Assembly: GCA_937996765.1 (NCBI GenBank)
Contig: CALKUG010000282.1
Coordinates: 1 to 16,270 of the forward strand
Origin: an uncultured Ignavibacteria bacterium
Lineage (GTDB): Bacteria; Bacteroidota; Ignavibacteria; Ignavibacteriales; Ignavibacteriaceae
Direction of reading: 5' to 3'
DNA length: 16,270 nucleotides
Position numbers and translations under genes: made by a program. The notes beneath the pieces are model-generated. The model did not search any database and was not told the DNA's origin. It saw nothing but the letters and a program-made list of their open reading frames with translations. Below, one piece after another: positions 15,601 through 16,270 of this stretch (positions are counted from its first letter, which is position 1; every line of letters starts with the position of its first letter).

Positions 15601-15743
15601 AAAAAGGTACCGGTCTCGGCTTACTACTTTGCAAAGACTTAGTGGAAAAACAAGGTGGAGCGCTTTCCATAACAAGTGAAATTGGCCGTGGCTCTGAGTT
15701 CACTTTTACCCTTTCATCAGTACAAGAAAAGGCAACTTCATGA
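12615..15743 (+). CDS. Soluble multi-PAS/GAF sensor histidine kinase
   Basis: This 1042-residue protein has no transmembrane segment, so it senses in the cytoplasm. Domains in order: PAS-like 1 (about 17-127), PAS 2 (138-257, LGYTREEFLG, GIICVTRDIE), PAS-like 3 (268-376, IVIRDITERK), GAF (385-545), PAS 4 (553-672, ITGYKPGEM, NFRDITERK), PAS 5 (682-793, ITGYTSEEVIG), a short coiled coil (790-812), HisKA with phospho-acceptor His822 (IIAHDLKSPFSPLLGF), and HATPase with N-box NLISNAIKFT (936-945), DTGVGI (968-973) and GTGLGL (998-1003). No receiver domain follows, so phosphate must pass to a separate regulator. The start appears to be TTG at 12615: an in-frame stop lies at 12609-12611, nearby ATGs are out of frame, and the next in-frame ATG (residue 49) would cut the first PAS. 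The stop overlaps the next gene by ATGA, suggesting coupled translation. The signal sensed is unknown. Confidence 0.92.
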   Translation: MENDDQVNIYDIPTGLPLVVYSSFFSNERRLFSSFIGDSLALTGYHFDMMGQWTDNDFNSIIIPSDGNALLNYFNSLLISNSNNFSFSYRIKSPQGEIRWLLDKGIVTRSEGSLYLQGSLIDITEQIRSQQEFILRERRFKTMTESISDLLWFIDADFSISYCSPSVNLVLGYTREEFLGLSLQKLIEPSKLDAFKQFIDMAKNPENDNAQAGRSIDIRLKKIDGSYIWTHNSLSPLLRTDGSFEGIICVTRDIEKQKLSAQLLKQSEQKTSALVKAIPDVYLILNNEGAIHDIKNSNPYFQSLEFNPVGKSYAEVFNEPIAKRFEYILIHIKVTGSTRFLEFEQKLDGKSYSFEARFVKIDEETSLIVIRDITERKWVEKVQDALLRISQAVGTTKNTDELYKTIHQVISYLFSAKNMFIAHYNPTNATFSFPYVVDEEEQNVITDDKTEYSLGGKSCTEYILRNKIPILLNPEDIDRLLNEGEIQLVGPRAVQWMAAPLMDANDSVIGVIALQTYNESSTYTLEDLEILTFISSQIAIAIQRKDYAEKLAIGKEYFETLISNISDGIVIIDSMGKPLYSNPVVHKITGYKPGEMTNVSSFTLVNPKDMVRILALFKQITHSEGKWITAELKVRHAEGHYITIEANAINLINHSMVKGILINFRDITERKNSEAEIKKLSLVVEKGQLAVVITNPDESVNYVNPRFLEITGYTSEEVIGSKQLLHKFQELNPESYPRIVESILRGETWRGEILTQKKNGENYWEYSVITPVQDKVGILTQVIYINEDLSEIKEKELKLLESEKQLKLRNLEKDRFFSIIAHDLKSPFSPLLGFAQLLYEEIDDLTKEEQVQYAKSIYDTSKSIYRLLENLLEWSRSQIGQFTYNPVPFDISTLIKDIIAVYLPSAQSKSIQLSQISEDNLIVYADKAMTSTVLRNLISNAIKFTPADGIIAVSYYPFDGQIRISVSDTGVGISEADQLKLFKLDSSFSLPGTDNEKGTGLGLLLCKDLVEKQGGALSITSEIGRGSEFTFTLSSVQEKATS

Positions 15744-16270
15744 AAATTATCTTGGCCTTTATAGTCATTCTTCTCCTCAACCTCACATTTACTTCTGCAC
15801 AGAAGCCTACCCCGGTAAAGCTTCAATTAAAATGGAAACATCAATTCCAAGCCGCCGGCTTTTATGCAGCCCAACAAAAAGGTTTTTATAAAGAAGCGGG
15901 ACTAAATGTTACTATAAAAGAAGGTGATGGAAGTATCGATCCCATATCTGAAGTGCTGTCAGATAATGTACAATTTGGCGTTTTTGACGGTGAGATTATT
16001 AGTCGTTTTCTTAATGGCGATGATGTTAAATTGGTTGCTCCAATACTACAACACTCTCCATACGTTTTGCTCTCATTAAAACAAAAAAATATTAGTACCC
16101 CATTCGACCTTTTAGATAAGCGAATATACGTTTTTGAACAACATGGTTTAACTCAGTTCTTTGGTCTGATTCGCGAAGAAGGGTTACCACTATATCGGCT
16201 TAATTTTATTGACACGCTCGGGACTGTGTATGATTTAATAGCCGGAAGAGCAGACGTTCTTCTTGCCTAT
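15740..16270 (+). CDS. NMT1/THI5-like periplasmic substrate-binding domain protein (partial, C-terminus off the right edge)
   Basis: The frame is open from ATG at 15740 to the window edge (177 codons). Residues 1-20 are a signal peptide (MKIILAFIVI ... FTSA). The NMT1/THI5-like fold follows: VKLQLKWKHQFQAAGFYAA (26-44), KGFYKEAGLNV (47-57) and FGVFDGEII (79-87). Members bind small nitrogenous or aromatic ligands. This KWKHQFQ-type N-terminus is common both in free binding proteins and as the sensor part of membrane histidine kinases or diguanylate cyclases. The downstream part is missing, so which applies here is open. The ATGA overlap with the kinase gene argues for a signalling partner rather than an ABC transporter component; no permease or ATPase gene is seen in the window. 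The fold is likely, the role inferred. Confidence 0.8.
   Translation, partial: MKIILAFIVILLLNLTFTSAQKPTPVKLQLKWKHQFQAAGFYAAQQKGFYKEAGLNVTIKEGDGSIDPISEVLSDNVQFGVFDGEIISRFLNGDDVKLVAPILQHSPYVLLSLKQKNISTPFDLLDKRIYVFEQHGLTQFFGLIREEGLPLYRLNFIDTLGTVYDLIAGRADVLLAY

Noticed and set aside
15545..15826. 93-codon minus-strand frame near the kinase 3' end
   Set aside because: It is antisense to the HATPase domain and the signal peptide of the next gene, with no support of its own.
15676..15891. 71-codon plus-strand frame spanning the kinase end and the next gene
   Set aside because: It is out of frame with both; the frame starting at 15740 has a signal peptide and recognisable NMT1/THI5 motifs.

Overview
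The window looks like a chromosomal segment from a member of the Bacteroidota/Ignavibacteriota/Chlorobiota group. This rests on sequence style, not on a marker gene. Two secreted proteins end in type IX secretion (T9SS) type-A-like sorting domains, one with the NYPNPFNPST motif common in Ignavibacteria and relatives. There is a PorV/PorQ-type outer-membrane protein, a TonB-dependent receptor with an N-terminal carboxypeptidase-like regulatory domain, AT-rich spacers, and one promoter candidate of the Bacteroidota type (TAnnTTTG).

Positions 1-11434 (minus strand) hold eight tightly packed genes that read as one operon, transcribed from about 11476 leftward past the window edge. In transcription order they are: a cytoplasmic M20 metallopeptidase; an exported S51 cyanophycinase-like serine peptidase; a T9SS-type secreted protein of unknown function; an RpiR-family regulator; a TonB-dependent receptor; a large FN3-containing T9SS-type secreted protein; a PorV/PorQ-family barrel; and a second, divergent, exported S51 protein cut by the window edge. 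Spacings are 9-20 bp, and two junctions are stop/start overlaps of the form TAATG. The combination suggests scavenging of external peptides: surface capture, TonB-driven uptake, periplasmic cleavage and cytoplasmic dipeptide hydrolysis. The first S51 protein keeps the full set of residues I recall for the cyanophycin-binding pocket, so cyanophycin or beta-aspartyl peptides are the leading substrate hypothesis. This is inference from gene content.

Positions 11435-11628 are a divergent intergenic region. On the minus strand they hold a TTGACA-N17-TAATGT promoter candidate overlapped by two inverted-repeat operator candidates (TGTAA-N6-TTACA and a degenerate copy). Their form resembles operators of HexR, an RpiR-family regulator, so the embedded RpiR protein may control its own operon.

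Positions 11629-16270 (plus strand) encode an EamA/DMT-type membrane transporter, then a 1042-residue soluble histidine kinase with five PAS-like domains and one GAF domain (apparent TTG start). The kinase overlaps by ATGA an exported NMT1/THI5-like periplasmic-binding protein that runs off the right edge. The kinase and binding-domain protein probably form a signalling unit. No RNA genes, insertion sequences, CRISPR arrays or clear terminators were seen.
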